Assembly (NCBI RefSeq): GCF_001735805.1
Contig: NZ_CP017248.1
Coordinates: 9,176,001-9,240,000 of the forward strand
Direction: 5' to 3'
Length of the DNA stretch: 64,000 bases
DNA from: Streptomyces fodineus
GTDB taxonomy: Bacteria; Actinomycetota; Actinomycetes; Streptomycetales; Streptomycetaceae
Both the position numbers and the translations under genes were made by a program. This document shows, in pieces, positions 34,953-44,151 of this stretch (its first letter is position 1; the number at the start of each line of letters is the position of its first letter). The notes under the pieces were generated by a model that was not told the DNA's origin, did not search any database, and worked only from the letters and a program-made list of their open reading frames with translations.

Positions 34953-35405
34953 TCAGCCCTCCCGGCCCGCGCGGCCGGTGCGCTCGGCGCCCTCCGTCGC
35001 CCGGCCCACCGGCAACAGGTCCCGGATGTCCGAGGGCAGTGCCCCGGCCATCCGCTCGGTCAGCTCCGGGGCGAGCGCGGCGTCGAGCACCTCCATCACG
35101 GCGGCGGCCTCCCGCAGGGCCGTGTCCTCGTCGGTGCCCGCCCGGTCGGCGATGCGCCCGGCGAAGACGGTCAGCCCGAACCGCTCGCCCGACGTGCCGG
35201 AGTCGGCCCCGGCCGCCATGTCGGCCGCCTCCCGCATCGCCGCCGCCATGTCGGGCGGCAACTGGGCGGCCACATGACGGGCCAGCCCGGACGGCAGCCG
35301 CTCCGACAGCGTGCTGACCACCGCGTGCGCGGCCCGTTCGGCTGAACCCCGGTCCGGCAGCTGGGCCAGTGCCTGCACCTTTCCGATCATCTCGTCGTGC
35401 CGCAT
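34953..35405 (-). CDS. DUF2267 protein
   Basis: 150 residues, hydrophilic and helical. MIGKVQALAQLPDRGSAERAAHAVVSTLSERLPSGLARHVAAQLPPDM is the DUF2267 repeat, followed by a second similar half (IADRAGTDEDTALREAAAVMEVLDAALAPELTERMAGALPSDIRDLL). No signal or membrane segment. ATG at 35405 has AAGGAAG upstream. DUF2267 genes often sit with stress proteins; function unknown. Confidence 0.85.
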   Translation of the reverse strand: MRHDEMIGKVQALAQLPDRGSAERAAHAVVSTLSERLPSGLARHVAAQLPPDMAAAMREAADMAAGADSGTSGERFGLTVFAGRIADRAGTDEDTALREAAAVMEVLDAALAPELTERMAGALPSDIRDLLPVGRATEGAERTGRAGREG

Positions 35406-35668
35406 GAGGCCGCTTCCTTCCTCACGAAGTCCTGACGGTGCCAGTCCTGACGGTGCCGTACGCCGTGGCCGAGGGCGAGGCCCGAATCCCGGCCCGGTGG
35501 GCGCGCATGCGCCCGGCACCGGCCACGGCCTTCCGCGGCACCGGCCGAGTACCCGGCCGCCGCGACCGGTACCCGGCAAAGGGGGAGTCACGGTCCCGTC
35601 CCGGGGTAGGCGTCGGCGGCGGACCATCGAACAACCCGGACGACGGCGGAGCGACATGCGAGGTGTGC

Positions 35669-36406
35669 ATGGCAGGAGCGGGGCTGGCGGCACCGTTGTG
35701 GGACGTGCACAACGGGCAGGGGCTGCGGCAGCTTGCCGAGCTGGGGCTGGCGCTGCTGCTGTCCAGTCTGATCGGCTGGGAGCGGGCGGCGCAACAGAAG
35801 AGCGCCGGACTGCGCACGCACACGCTGGTCGGCATCGCCAGCGCGCTGATGATGGAGGTGTCCCAGCACGGGTTCACCGCGGTGCTGGGGCTGGAGAACG
35901 TCTCCTTCGACCCCTCCCGCGTCGCGGCGCAGATCGTCTCCGGCATCGGCTTCATCGGCGGCGGCCTGATCTTCGTACGACGGGACGCCGTACGGGGCCT
36001 GACCACGGCCGCCACCATCTGGCTGACCTGCGCGGTCGGCATGGCCTGCGGCGGAGGACTGCCGATTCTCGCGCTGGCGGTGACGGCGCTGCACTTCCTC
36101 GTGGTGCGGGGTTATCCGCTCTTCATGTCCCGTCTCGTCCCCGGCACGGCCACCGCCACCTTCGAGGCGCGCCTGACCTACCGGACCGGAGCGGCCCTGC
36201 TGCCGCGCCTGATGCAGACCTGCACCGGGCGCGGTTTCCGGATCGTGCAGGTCAAGGTCGAACGGCTGCCCGGCCGCACGGACGACGCGGCGCGGGTGCT
36301 GCTGGAGCTGGAGGGTGCCGAGAACCCGACCGAACTGGCGTCGGAGCTGTTTCAGGACGAGGGCGTGCTCGATGTCGAGGTGAGCGCGGCGGCGGACGAC
36401 GAATAG
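35669..36406 (+). CDS. MgtC/SapB family membrane protein
   Basis: 245 residues. LRQLAELGLALLLSSLIGWERAAQQKSAGLRTHTLVGIASALMMEVS and VAAQIVSGIGFIGGGLIFVRRDAVRGLTTAATIWLTCAVGMACGGG are the MgtC core with four to five helices. The C-terminal 95 residues form a soluble ACT-like domain, as in MgtC. MgtC regulates the F-type ATPase and Mg2+ homeostasis in pathogens; a Streptomyces role is not established. ATG at 35669 has GAGG upstream, and the family starts soon after. Confidence 0.9.
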   Translation: MAGAGLAAPLWDVHNGQGLRQLAELGLALLLSSLIGWERAAQQKSAGLRTHTLVGIASALMMEVSQHGFTAVLGLENVSFDPSRVAAQIVSGIGFIGGGLIFVRRDAVRGLTTAATIWLTCAVGMACGGGLPILALAVTALHFLVVRGYPLFMSRLVPGTATATFEARLTYRTGAALLPRLMQTCTGRGFRIVQVKVERLPGRTDDAARVLLELEGAENPTELASELFQDEGVLDVEVSAAADDE

Positions 36407-36641
36407 CGGGCGGCGAACGGGACGTCGCCCTGGTCGTCGTACCGCGCGGCGTCCGTCGCCAGGAGTCCACCACGGGGCGCGGGCAGCCGGGGCCGCACCG
36501 AGTCCCCTGGGGTGCGGCGACACGCGGGGGCGTGGGCGATGCCACATATGACCTGCTTCGCACCCCCTCCCTGAGCTGACCGGCGCCGGGCTACCGTTGC
36601 GTCGGTCCCCTGTTCCCTTTTGCATCCCGGACGGCCCGGCT

Positions 36642-37172
36642 GTGCCCACTGATCTGTCCTCCGTCATCGCCGCGACGGCGCGCTGGCTGACGGTCGCCTA
36701 TCCCGCCAGCGGCGGCGCGCTGGCCTCCGCCCTGTGCGAGGCGCAGGCCCGGCAGGCCGTGACCGTCGCCGCATGGCTGCGCTACCCGACCGAGATGGAC
36801 GCGGCCCTGGTCACGATGGCCGGTCCCGGCGGTGCCGCCCGTCTGGACTGGATCACCGGTGCCGAGCGGGCGGCCGAGGACGGCGAGGGCGACGACTGGG
36901 CGTGGCGGACCTGGGTGGACGAGGTCGTGGCCAGCTGGGCGGCCGGTCTGCTCACCGATCCCGAGCTGGCCGCACTGGCCGTCGCCGCGCTCGCCGACGG
37001 CGAGCACACCGCGGGCACCCCGGCCGAGTTCCGGCGCCTGCTCACCCCCGACGACGGCGACCGGCGCGCCGCCGCACTGCTGCGCCACCCCGACCTCCTC
37101 GCCCCTGTGGTCGAGCTCCACCTCGACCAGCTCCTGGACCGGCTCGGACCGGACAGCACCCTCGCCGCCTGA
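36642..37172 (+). CDS. Hypothetical protein upstream of the hydrogenase maturation operon
   Basis: 176-residue soluble, acidic, helical protein, unrecognised. VIAATARWLTVAYPASGGALASALCEAQARQAVTVAAWLRYP opens it, WVDEVVASWAAGLLTDPELAALAVAALADGEH lies mid-protein and RHPDLLAPVVELHLDQLLDRLG ends it. No motif for catalysis or metal binding. GTG at 36642 gives a start next to the first helix; an ATG at 36597 adds 15 residues. Followed by a probable promoter, so not cotranscribed with hypX. Confidence 0.5.
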   Translation: MPTDLSSVIAATARWLTVAYPASGGALASALCEAQARQAVTVAAWLRYPTEMDAALVTMAGPGGAARLDWITGAERAAEDGEGDDWAWRTWVDEVVASWAAGLLTDPELAALAVAALADGEHTAGTPAEFRRLLTPDDGDRRAAALLRHPDLLAPVVELHLDQLLDRLGPDSTLAA

Positions 37173-37196
37173 GCACCCGGCCCACCGGAACGGCCC

Positions 37197-37225
37197 CTGA
37201 AGGTGGTGGCCCCGTGACATACGAT
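37197..37225 (+). promoter_or_regulatory. Probable promoter of the hypX-hypE operon
   Basis: CTGAAG (37197-37202) and TACGAT (37220-37225) with a 17-nt spacer. Transcription would begin near 37232, downstream of the in-frame ATG at 37230, which supports the hypX start at 37314. Confidence 0.4.
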
Positions 37226-37313
37226 CCGGATGGAGGAAGAGAGCCGACAGAGGCGGACAAAACAGCGCGGCGGTTCTTCACGGCACCCCGGTCAGGGACG
37301 ACGATGCCGTGTC

Positions 37314-39023
37314 ATGGACATTTTGCTCGTCGCCAGTGCGTTCAACAGCCTCACCCAGCGCGTGTACGCCGAACTGACGGACCACGGACATCGCGTGGAC
37401 GTCGTCCTCGCCTCGCACGGCGCCGAACCGGTCCGGGCCGCCCTCCAGGAACTGCGGCCGGAACTGGTCATCGCGCCGATGCTCAGGACGGCCCTGCCCG
37501 AGGAGGTGTGGCGCGACCACACCTGTCTGATCGTGCATCCGGGGCCGCCCGGTGACCGCGGCCCGTCCTCGCTGGACTGGGCGATCGCCGAGGGGGCGGC
37601 GCAGTGGGGCGTGACGGTCCTGCAGGCCGAGGCGGCGATGGACGCGGGCCCGATCTGGGCCGCGGAGCCGTTCCCCGTACCGGCCGTCGGCAAGAGCGAC
37701 CTGTACCGCAGCGAGGCCTCCGACGCCGCCGTCACCGCCGTCCTCACCGCCGTACGGCGCTACGCCGAGGGCTCCTACAAGCCCCGGCCGCAGACCGACG
37801 ACTCCATCAGCGTGCTGTGGCGCGAGGCCTTCCGCCAGGAGCGGCGCCGCATCGACTGGGAGCGGGACGACACCGCGACGGTCCTGCGTAAACTCCGCGG
37901 CGCCGACTCACAGCCCGGTGTCCTCGACGAACTCCTCGGCCGGGAGGTGTTCCTGCACGGCGGGTATGCCGAGGACCGGCTGCACGGGCGCCCCGGCGAG
38001 CTCCTCGCCCGGCGCGCGGGCGCCGTCTGCCGGGCCACCCGGGACGGCGCCGTCTGGATCCCGGAACTCCGCCCCCGCAGGAACTCCGGCGACCCCGCGC
38101 CCTTCCGCCGCCCGGCCGCCGCCGTGCTCGCCGCCTGGGAACCGTCCCTCGAACTCCCGGAGGCGCCCGTCCCGCTGAACCTTCCGCCCGACCGGCGCAC
38201 CTGGACCGACATCCGCTACCGGCAGCACGGCGACGTCGGCTTCCTCGGCTTCTCCTTCCCCGGCGGCGCCATGAGCACCGAGCAGTGCCGCCGGCTGCTC
38301 GCCGCCTACCGGCACGCGCTGACGCACCCCACCCGCGTCCTCGTGCTCGGCGGGGACCGCGACTTCTTCTCCAACGGCATCCACCTGAACGTCATCGAGG
38401 CGGCCCCCGACCCGGCCCGGGAGTCGTGGATCAACCTCAACGCCATGGACGACCTGGTCGAGGCGGTGCTGCACACCACCGACCGGCTGGTGGTGGCCGC
38501 GCTCGCCGGCAACGCGGCGGCCGGCGGCGCCATGCTCGCCCTCGCCGCCGACGAGGTCTGGTGCCGCACCGGCGTCGTCCTCAATCCGCACTACCGGCGC
38601 ATGGGCCTGTACGGCTCCGAGTACTGGACGTACAGCCTGCCGCGCCGCGTCGGCGCGGCACACGCCCACCGGCTGACCACCGAAGCCCTGCCCGTCAGCG
38701 CCGCGTCCGCCGAACGGCTGGGGCTCGTGGACCGGCTCGTACCGGCCGCGCCCGGCGACTTCCCGGCCGAGGTCCGGCAGCTGGCGGCCGAACTCGCCGC
38801 CTCACCCTTCGTGGAGGCGCGGATCGCCGCCAAGGCCGCGGCCCGGGCCGCGGCCGAGCGCGAACGCCCGCTCGCCGCGTACCGCGAGGCCGAACTGGCC
38901 CGCATGCACACCATCTTCTCCGACCCCGACGCCCCCTACCACGCCCTGCGCTCCGCCTTCGTCCGCAAGACCCCGTCCGGCTCACCCCGGCCGCTGACCC
39001 CGCCCGCAGGAGGCCTGCGGTGA
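37314..39023 (+). CDS. hypX: HypX, CO-forming hydrogenase maturation protein
   Basis: 569 residues in two halves. Residues 1 to about 260 are a formyltransferase-like domain (MDILLVASAFNSLTQRVYAEL; VHPGPPGDRGPSSLDWAIAEGA). Residues about 300-560 are an enoyl-CoA hydratase/crotonase-like domain (GGDRDFFSNGIHLNVIE; NAAAGGAMLALAADEV). Known HypX/HoxX takes the formyl group of N10-formyl-tetrahydrofolate through formyl-CoA and releases CO for the Ni-Fe active site under oxic conditions. ATG at 37314 is chosen because homology starts there. It overlaps the protease gene by 4 nt (GTGA). Its presence argues for a hydrogenase assembled in air. Confidence 0.9.
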   Translation: MDILLVASAFNSLTQRVYAELTDHGHRVDVVLASHGAEPVRAALQELRPELVIAPMLRTALPEEVWRDHTCLIVHPGPPGDRGPSSLDWAIAEGAAQWGVTVLQAEAAMDAGPIWAAEPFPVPAVGKSDLYRSEASDAAVTAVLTAVRRYAEGSYKPRPQTDDSISVLWREAFRQERRRIDWERDDTATVLRKLRGADSQPGVLDELLGREVFLHGGYAEDRLHGRPGELLARRAGAVCRATRDGAVWIPELRPRRNSGDPAPFRRPAAAVLAAWEPSLELPEAPVPLNLPPDRRTWTDIRYRQHGDVGFLGFSFPGGAMSTEQCRRLLAAYRHALTHPTRVLVLGGDRDFFSNGIHLNVIEAAPDPARESWINLNAMDDLVEAVLHTTDRLVVAALAGNAAAGGAMLALAADEVWCRTGVVLNPHYRRMGLYGSEYWTYSLPRRVGAAHAHRLTTEALPVSAASAERLGLVDRLVPAAPGDFPAEVRQLAAELAASPFVEARIAAKAAARAAAERERPLAAYREAELARMHTIFSDPDAPYHALRSAFVRKTPSGSPRPLTPPAGGLR

Positions 39024-39586
39024 CGCCGCGCCTCCTGGTGGCGGGCGTCGGCAACATCTTCCTCGCCGACGACGCCTTCGGCCCCGAGGTGATCCGCGCC
39101 CTCGCCCACCGCCCGCTGCCGCCCGAGGTACGGGTGCACGACTACGGCATCCGGGGCCTGGACCTGGCCTACGACCTGCTCGACGGATACGACACCGCCG
39201 TCCTGGTCGACACCGCCCGGCGCGGACACACCCCCGGCACCCTCTGCCTCATCGAGGCCGAGGCGCCCGACGGCACCGTCGTACCCGAGGCCCACGGCAT
39301 GGACCCGGCGAAGGTACTGGCCCTGGCCGCGCACCTCGGCGAGGAGCCGCTGCCCCGTGTCCTCGTCCTGGCCTGTGAGCCCGAGCTGCTGCCGGCCGGC
39401 GACGAGGACCTCCTGCCCGGGCTCAGCGCACCGGTCCGGGAAGCCGTCGCCCCGGCCGTGGACGCCCTGCACGCGCTCGTCCGGACCTTGCTCGCCGACC
39501 CCGCCGCGCCAGCACCCCCGTTGGGCCGCCCGATGGAATCCGGGCCCCCGCGCCCGGCTGCGCTGCCCGGTACGGCGGCCGGATGA
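39020..39586 (+). CDS. Hydrogenase maturation endopeptidase (HyaD/HybD family)
   Basis: 188 residues. LLVAGVGNIFLADDAFGPEVI at the start and DYGIRGLDLAYDLLDGYDTAVLVDTARRG hold the Ni-sensing acidic residues of the M52 family, with the family-like EPELLPAGDEDLLPGLS near the end. It removes the C-terminal peptide of the large subunit after Ni insertion; here that would free 22 residues after His575 of the large subunit. The GTG start overlaps the hypX stop and AGGAGG lies just upstream. The Pro-rich last 30 residues are atypical. Confidence 0.9.
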   Translation: MTPRLLVAGVGNIFLADDAFGPEVIRALAHRPLPPEVRVHDYGIRGLDLAYDLLDGYDTAVLVDTARRGHTPGTLCLIEAEAPDGTVVPEAHGMDPAKVLALAAHLGEEPLPRVLVLACEPELLPAGDEDLLPGLSAPVREAVAPAVDALHALVRTLLADPAAPAPPLGRPMESGPPRPAALPGTAAG

Positions 39587-39659
39587 GCGGAAGATCGGTG
39601 GAGTCCGGGCCGCAAGGAAGCGGCCGGGGCTCCACCGCCGTATCCGAGGAGCAGCGCCC

Positions 39660-40376
39660 ATGTGCCGGTCCGACGTCAGACAGGCCGTCCTGGCGAAGAA
39701 CGACGATCTCGCCGCGGAGCTGCGCGCCGGCCTCGCCCGGCAGGGCGTGACCGTCGTCAACCTGCTGTCCAGCCCCGGCAGCGGCAAGACCGAGCTCCTC
39801 GGGCAGGTCCTGGCCCGCGCGGTGCGGCGGGGCGTTCCGGTGGCGGCGCTGACCGCCGACCTGGCCACCGAGAACGACGCCGTCCGGCTGGCCCGCTCCG
39901 GCGCCCCCGTCCAGCAGCTGCTCACCGACGGACTGTGCCACCTGGAGGCCCGTCAGGTCCGGGCCCGGCTGACCGGCTGGCTGCCCGCGGACACCGCCGT
40001 GCTCTTCGTGGAGAACGTCGGCAACCTCGTCTGCCCGGCCGCGTACGACCTCGGCGAGACCCTGCGGATCGTGCTGATGGCGGTCACCGAGGGCGAGGAC
40101 AAACCGCTGAAATACCCGACCGCGTTCGGCTCCGCCCATCTGGTGGTGATCACCAAGACGGACCTCGCCGAGCCGGCCGGCTTCGACGAGACCGCCTTCC
40201 GGACGCACGTCCACCAGGTCAACCCGGGCGTGGAGATCGTACGGTCCTGCGCGCGCACCGGCGACGGTGCCGACCTCCTCCTGGACCGCGCCCTCGCCGC
40301 CCGGGAGGGGACCCCGCACCACCCGCCGCTCGCCCCGCATCCACACGGCCACCACCACACCGCGCCCGCCGTATGA
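39660..40376 (+). CDS. hypB: HypB, Ni-insertion GTPase
   Basis: 238 residues. P-loop LLSSPGSGKTELLGQVL near residue 35, metal/nucleotide loop VENVGNLVCPAAYDLGE, guanine specificity VITKTDLAE. HypB supplies Ni2+ with HypA using GTP. The usual N-terminal His-rich stretch is missing; instead the last 20 residues are His-rich (HHPPLAPHPHGHHH). ATG at 39660 has GAGGAG about 8 nt upstream. The stop overlaps the hypF start by 4 nt. Confidence 0.95.
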   Translation: MCRSDVRQAVLAKNDDLAAELRAGLARQGVTVVNLLSSPGSGKTELLGQVLARAVRRGVPVAALTADLATENDAVRLARSGAPVQQLLTDGLCHLEARQVRARLTGWLPADTAVLFVENVGNLVCPAAYDLGETLRIVLMAVTEGEDKPLKYPTAFGSAHLVVITKTDLAEPAGFDETAFRTHVHQVNPGVEIVRSCARTGDGADLLLDRALAAREGTPHHPPLAPHPHGHHHTAPAV

Positions 40377-42715
40377 CGGCCCCCGCGACCGGCCTGGTGC
40401 GCCGGCGGCTCACCGTGCGCGGCACCGTGCAGGGAGTCGGCTTCCGGCCGCATGTGCACCGACTGGCCGCCGGACTGGGCCTGGCCGGGTTCGTGGGGAA
40501 CACCGGCGACGGCGTGATCGTCGAGGTCGAGGGCCCCGCGGACGACGTCGACCGTTTCTGCGCCGCGCTGGCGGAACAGCCGCCGCCCCTGGCCACCGTG
40601 GGAGGCATCGCCGCCGAGGACCTGCCCGCCGCCGGCGACACCGGCCCCTTTACGATCCGCTCCACCGAGCGGGCCGCGGGCCGCACCCACCTGCCACCCG
40701 ACACCGCGACCTGCGCCGACTGCCTGCGTGAACTGGCCGATCCGGCCGACCGGCGGCACCGGCACCCGTTCATCACCTGCACCCACTGCGGGCCGCGCTT
40801 CACCATCGCCACCGGGATGCCGTACGACCGCGAGGCCACCACCATGGCCGGCTTCCCGATGTGCCCCTCCTGCTCCCGCGAGTACGGCGATCCCGCCGAC
40901 CGGCGCTTCCACGCCCAGCCCGTCGCCTGCCCCGCGTGCGGACCACGGCTCACCCTGGTCCCGGGCCTGGCCGGCCTGCGCCCGGCCCGGGGCGCGCACG
41001 CCCTCGCCACGGCCCGCGCGCTGCTGGCCGCCGGGCGGATCGTCGCCGTCAAGGGGCTCGGCGGCTACCACCTGGCCTGCGACGCCACCGACGAGCGGGC
41101 CGTGGCCACCCTGCGCCGCCGCAAGGAACGGGGCGGCAAGGCCTTCGCGGTGATGTGCGCGGACCTGGCCACCGCCGAGCTGATCGCGGTCCTCTCCGCC
41201 GCCGAGCGGGTCGCGCTGACCAGCGCCCGCCGACCCATCGTCCTGCTGCGCAGACGCACACCGACGGACGGCCTCCGCCTCGCCGACCAGGTCTGCCCGG
41301 GCAGCCCGCACGTGGGCGTGATACTGCCCTACACCCCTGTCCACACCCTGCTGTTCGGGCTGCCCGGCCATCCGCCCGGTCCCCGGGCGCTGGTGATGAC
41401 GAGCGGCAACCGCTCCGGCGAGCCGATCGTCACCGACGACGCCGAGGCACTGACCCGGCTGGCCGGGCTGGCCGACGCCTGGCTCGCCCACGACCGGCCC
41501 ATCGCCGCGCCCTGTGACGACTCCCTGCTGCGGGTCCGACCGGACGGCACCGAGCAGGTCCTCAGGCGTTCGCGCGGTTACGTCCCCCGTCCGCTGCGCC
41601 TGCCCCTCGCGGTGCCGCCCGTGCTCGCGGCCGGCGGCGATCTGAAGAACGTCCTGTGCCTGGGGGAGGGCGACCAGGCCTGGTTCGGGCCGCACATCGG
41701 TGACATGGGCGACCTGGCGACCCTCGAGGCGGCAGAGCGGGCCGAGCGGCACCTGACCCGCCTGACCGGGGTCAGCCCCCGGCTCGTGGCCGCCGACCGG
41801 CACCCCGGCTACCACTCGACCGGCTGGGCTCGGCGCCGCGCCTCGGGGATGCCGGTGCGGCTGGTCCAGCACCACCACGCCCACATCGCCTCCGCGATGG
41901 CCGAGCACGGCCTGGACGGCACCACACCGGTGATCGGCGTCGCCTTCGACGGCACCGGCTACGGCGACGACGGGACCGTGTGGGGCGGCGAGGTGCTGCT
42001 CGCCGACTACACCGGCTACCGGCGCTTCGCCCGCCTCACCCCCGCCCCGCTGCCCGGCGGCGACGCCGGTGTGGCCAACCCCTGCCGGCTGGCGCTGGCC
42101 CGGTTGTGGGCGGCAAAGCTGCCGTGGGACCCGGACCTGCCGAGCGTCGAGGCTTGCACCGAGGTAGAACTCGCCGTACTGAGGCGGCAGTTGGACCGCC
42201 GGGTGGCATGGGTGCCGACGTCCAGCATGGGCCGTCTGTTCGACGCGGTGTCCTCTCTGACCGGTGTGTGCCAGCGGGCGGGATACGAGGCACAGGCCGC
42301 GCTGGAGCTGGAGGCGGCGGCGCTGGAGGCCGCGGACGCGGACTCGGTGGCGTACCCCTTCGCCCTCGCCGACGAGGGCGTCCTCGCCTGCGACCCCGCA
42401 CCGATGCTGAGGGCCCTGCTCGCCGATCGGCGGCGCGGCACCCCGGCACCGGTCCTCGCGGCCCGCTTCCACCGGGGTGTCGCCCGCGCCGTCGCCGGGA
42501 TCTGTCACCGCGCCCGCGCGGAGACCGGCCTGACCACGGTCGCCCTCACCGGAGGCGTCTTCGCCAACGGCCTGCTGGAGGAGGAGATCGCCTCGCTGCT
42601 GACCCGAGCGGGGTTTCCGGTCCTGCGGCACGGCGAAGTCCCCCCGAACGACGGAGGGCTGGCGCTCGGTCAGCTCATGGTCGCGGGAAGAGCACACAAC
42701 CACGAGACGGAGTGA
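40373..42715 (+). CDS. hypF: HypF, carbamoyltransferase for the cyanide ligand
   Basis: 780 residues with complete architecture: acylphosphatase domain (VRGTVQGVGFRPHVHRLA, about 14-95), two zinc-finger pairs (CADC, CTHC, CPSC, CPAC, about 112-200), YrdC-like domain (GRIVAVKGLGGYHLACDA onward) and a Kae1-like C-terminal domain (VQHHHAHIASAMAEHG, VALTGGVFANGLLEE). It uses carbamoyl phosphate and ATP to form the carbamoyl adenylate passed to HypE. Start overlaps the hypB stop (ATGA). The stop is 3 nt before hypC. Confidence 0.96.
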   Translation: MTAPATGLVRRRLTVRGTVQGVGFRPHVHRLAAGLGLAGFVGNTGDGVIVEVEGPADDVDRFCAALAEQPPPLATVGGIAAEDLPAAGDTGPFTIRSTERAAGRTHLPPDTATCADCLRELADPADRRHRHPFITCTHCGPRFTIATGMPYDREATTMAGFPMCPSCSREYGDPADRRFHAQPVACPACGPRLTLVPGLAGLRPARGAHALATARALLAAGRIVAVKGLGGYHLACDATDERAVATLRRRKERGGKAFAVMCADLATAELIAVLSAAERVALTSARRPIVLLRRRTPTDGLRLADQVCPGSPHVGVILPYTPVHTLLFGLPGHPPGPRALVMTSGNRSGEPIVTDDAEALTRLAGLADAWLAHDRPIAAPCDDSLLRVRPDGTEQVLRRSRGYVPRPLRLPLAVPPVLAAGGDLKNVLCLGEGDQAWFGPHIGDMGDLATLEAAERAERHLTRLTGVSPRLVAADRHPGYHSTGWARRRASGMPVRLVQHHHAHIASAMAEHGLDGTTPVIGVAFDGTGYGDDGTVWGGEVLLADYTGYRRFARLTPAPLPGGDAGVANPCRLALARLWAAKLPWDPDLPSVEACTEVELAVLRRQLDRRVAWVPTSSMGRLFDAVSSLTGVCQRAGYEAQAALELEAAALEAADADSVAYPFALADEGVLACDPAPMLRALLADRRRGTPAPVLAARFHRGVARAVAGICHRARAETGLTTVALTGGVFANGLLEEEIASLLTRAGFPVLRHGEVPPNDGGLALGQLMVAGRAHNHETE

Positions 42716-42718
42716 CGC

Positions 42719-43009
42719 ATGTGTCTGGCAGTGCCCGGAAAGGTCGTGTCCATCGACCATCGCGCCGACCCCATGACCGGGCTGATCGACTTCGGCGGAG
42801 TGCGTAAACAGGCGTGCCTGGAATACCTGCCCGACGTCCGGGTGGGGGAGTACGTCATCGTCCACGTCGGCTTCGCCCTGCAGCGCCTGGACGAGGAGTC
42901 GGCTCGGGCGTCCCTGGAGCTGTTCGAGCAACTGGGGTTGCTGGAAGAGGAGTTCGGGGACGCCTGGGAGCAGGCGGCCCGGCAGGAGAACGGGAGTGAG
43001 GCCCGGTGA
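42719..43009 (+). CDS. hypC: HypC, hydrogenase assembly chaperone
   Basis: 96 residues beginning MCLAVPGKVVSID, with the essential Cys2 that carries the Fe(CN)2CO unit with HypD. The single OB-fold includes VRKQACLEYLPDVRVGEYVIVHVGFALQRLDEESA. GGAG lies 8 nt before the ATG. The stop overlaps the hypD GTG. Confidence 0.96.
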   Translation: MCLAVPGKVVSIDHRADPMTGLIDFGGVRKQACLEYLPDVRVGEYVIVHVGFALQRLDEESARASLELFEQLGLLEEEFGDAWEQAARQENGSEAR

Positions 43010-44151
43010 AGTACATCGACGAGTTCAACGACCCGGACCTGGCGCGCCGGTTGCTGGAGGAGATCCATGCCACGGCCACCCGGCCCTGGGCGCTGATGGA
43101 GGTCTGCGGCGGCCAGACCCACTCCATCATCCGGCACGGCATCGACCAACTCCTGCCCGAACAGGTGGAGTTGATCCACGGGCCCGGCTGTCCGGTGTGT
43201 GTCACACCGCTCGACGTCATCGACAAGGCCCTGGAGATCGCCGCCCGCCCCGAGGTGATCTTCTGTTCCTTCGGCGACATGCTGCGGGTGCCCGGCACCG
43301 ACCGGGACCTGTTCCGGGTCAAAGGCGAGGGCGGTGACGTACGCGTGGTGTACTCGCCGCTGGACGCGCTCGACCTCGCCCGCAGGAACCCGGGCCGCCA
43401 GGTCGTGTTCTTCGCCATCGGCTTCGAGACGACCGCCCCCGCCAACGCCATGGCCGTCCACCAGGCCCGCCGCCTGGGCCTGGACAATTTCAGCCTGCTG
43501 GTCTCCCATGTCCGGGTCCCACCCGCGATCGAGGCCATCATGACCGCGCCGGAATGCCGGGTGCAGGGCTTCCTCGCCGCCGGGCACGTATGCAGCGTGA
43601 TGGGCACCGCCGAGTACCCGGAGCTGGCCGAGAGGCACCGCGTGCCGATCGTCGTCACCGGCTTCGAGCCGCTGGACATCCTGGAAGGGATCCGCCGCGC
43701 CGTACACCAGCTGGAGCGCGGTGAGCACCGGGTGGAGAACGCCTACCCGCGCGCGGTGCGCGAGCAGGGCAACCCGGCGGCCCTGAGCATGCTGGAGGAG
43801 GTCTTCGAGGTCGTCGACCGCAACTGGCGCGGCATCGGCCGCATCCCCGCCAGCGGCTGGCGGCTGTCCGACGCCTTCCGGGCCTACGACGCCGAGTACC
43901 GTTTCGACGTCACCGGCATCCGCACCGAGGAACCCGCGGTGTGCCGCGCCGGAGAGGTGCTGCAGGGGCTGATCAAGCCGACCGAGTGCGAGGCCTTCGG
44001 CACCGCCTGCACCCCGCGCACCCCGCTCGGCGCCACCATGGTCTCAACCGAGGGCGCCTGCGCCGCCTACTACCTGTACCGCCGGATGGCGGACGGTCCG
44101 GCACAGCGGGGATCGCGCATCCCGCGGGAGGAGCTGAACTCCATTGGCTGA
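43006..44151 (+). CDS. hypD: HypD, Fe(CN)2CO assembly protein
   Basis: 381 residues. Conserved motifs: MEVCGGQTHSIIRHGI, HGPGCPVCVTPLDVID, FCSFGDMLRVPG, FFAIGFETTAPANAMAV, GFLAAGHVCSVMGT and the C-terminal cluster cysteines in CRAGEVLQGLIKPTECEAFGTACTP. HypD with its [4Fe-4S] cluster and HypC builds the Fe(CN)2CO group. GTG start overlapping the hypC stop by 4 nt. Confidence 0.97.
   Translation: MKYIDEFNDPDLARRLLEEIHATATRPWALMEVCGGQTHSIIRHGIDQLLPEQVELIHGPGCPVCVTPLDVIDKALEIAARPEVIFCSFGDMLRVPGTDRDLFRVKGEGGDVRVVYSPLDALDLARRNPGRQVVFFAIGFETTAPANAMAVHQARRLGLDNFSLLVSHVRVPPAIEAIMTAPECRVQGFLAAGHVCSVMGTAEYPELAERHRVPIVVTGFEPLDILEGIRRAVHQLERGEHRVENAYPRAVREQGNPAALSMLEEVFEVVDRNWRGIGRIPASGWRLSDAFRAYDAEYRFDVTGIRTEEPAVCRAGEVLQGLIKPTECEAFGTACTPRTPLGATMVSTEGACAAYYLYRRMADGPAQRGSRIPREELNSIG

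Noticed and set aside
37230..37313. Start of hypX at the ATG at 37230
   Set aside because: It would sit at or before the transcription start of the likely promoter, and the added 28 residues have no family support.
39953..42931. A 992-codon minus-strand frame opposite hypB-hypF
   Set aside because: It is a shadow of HypF codons; HypF motifs on the plus strand are complete.
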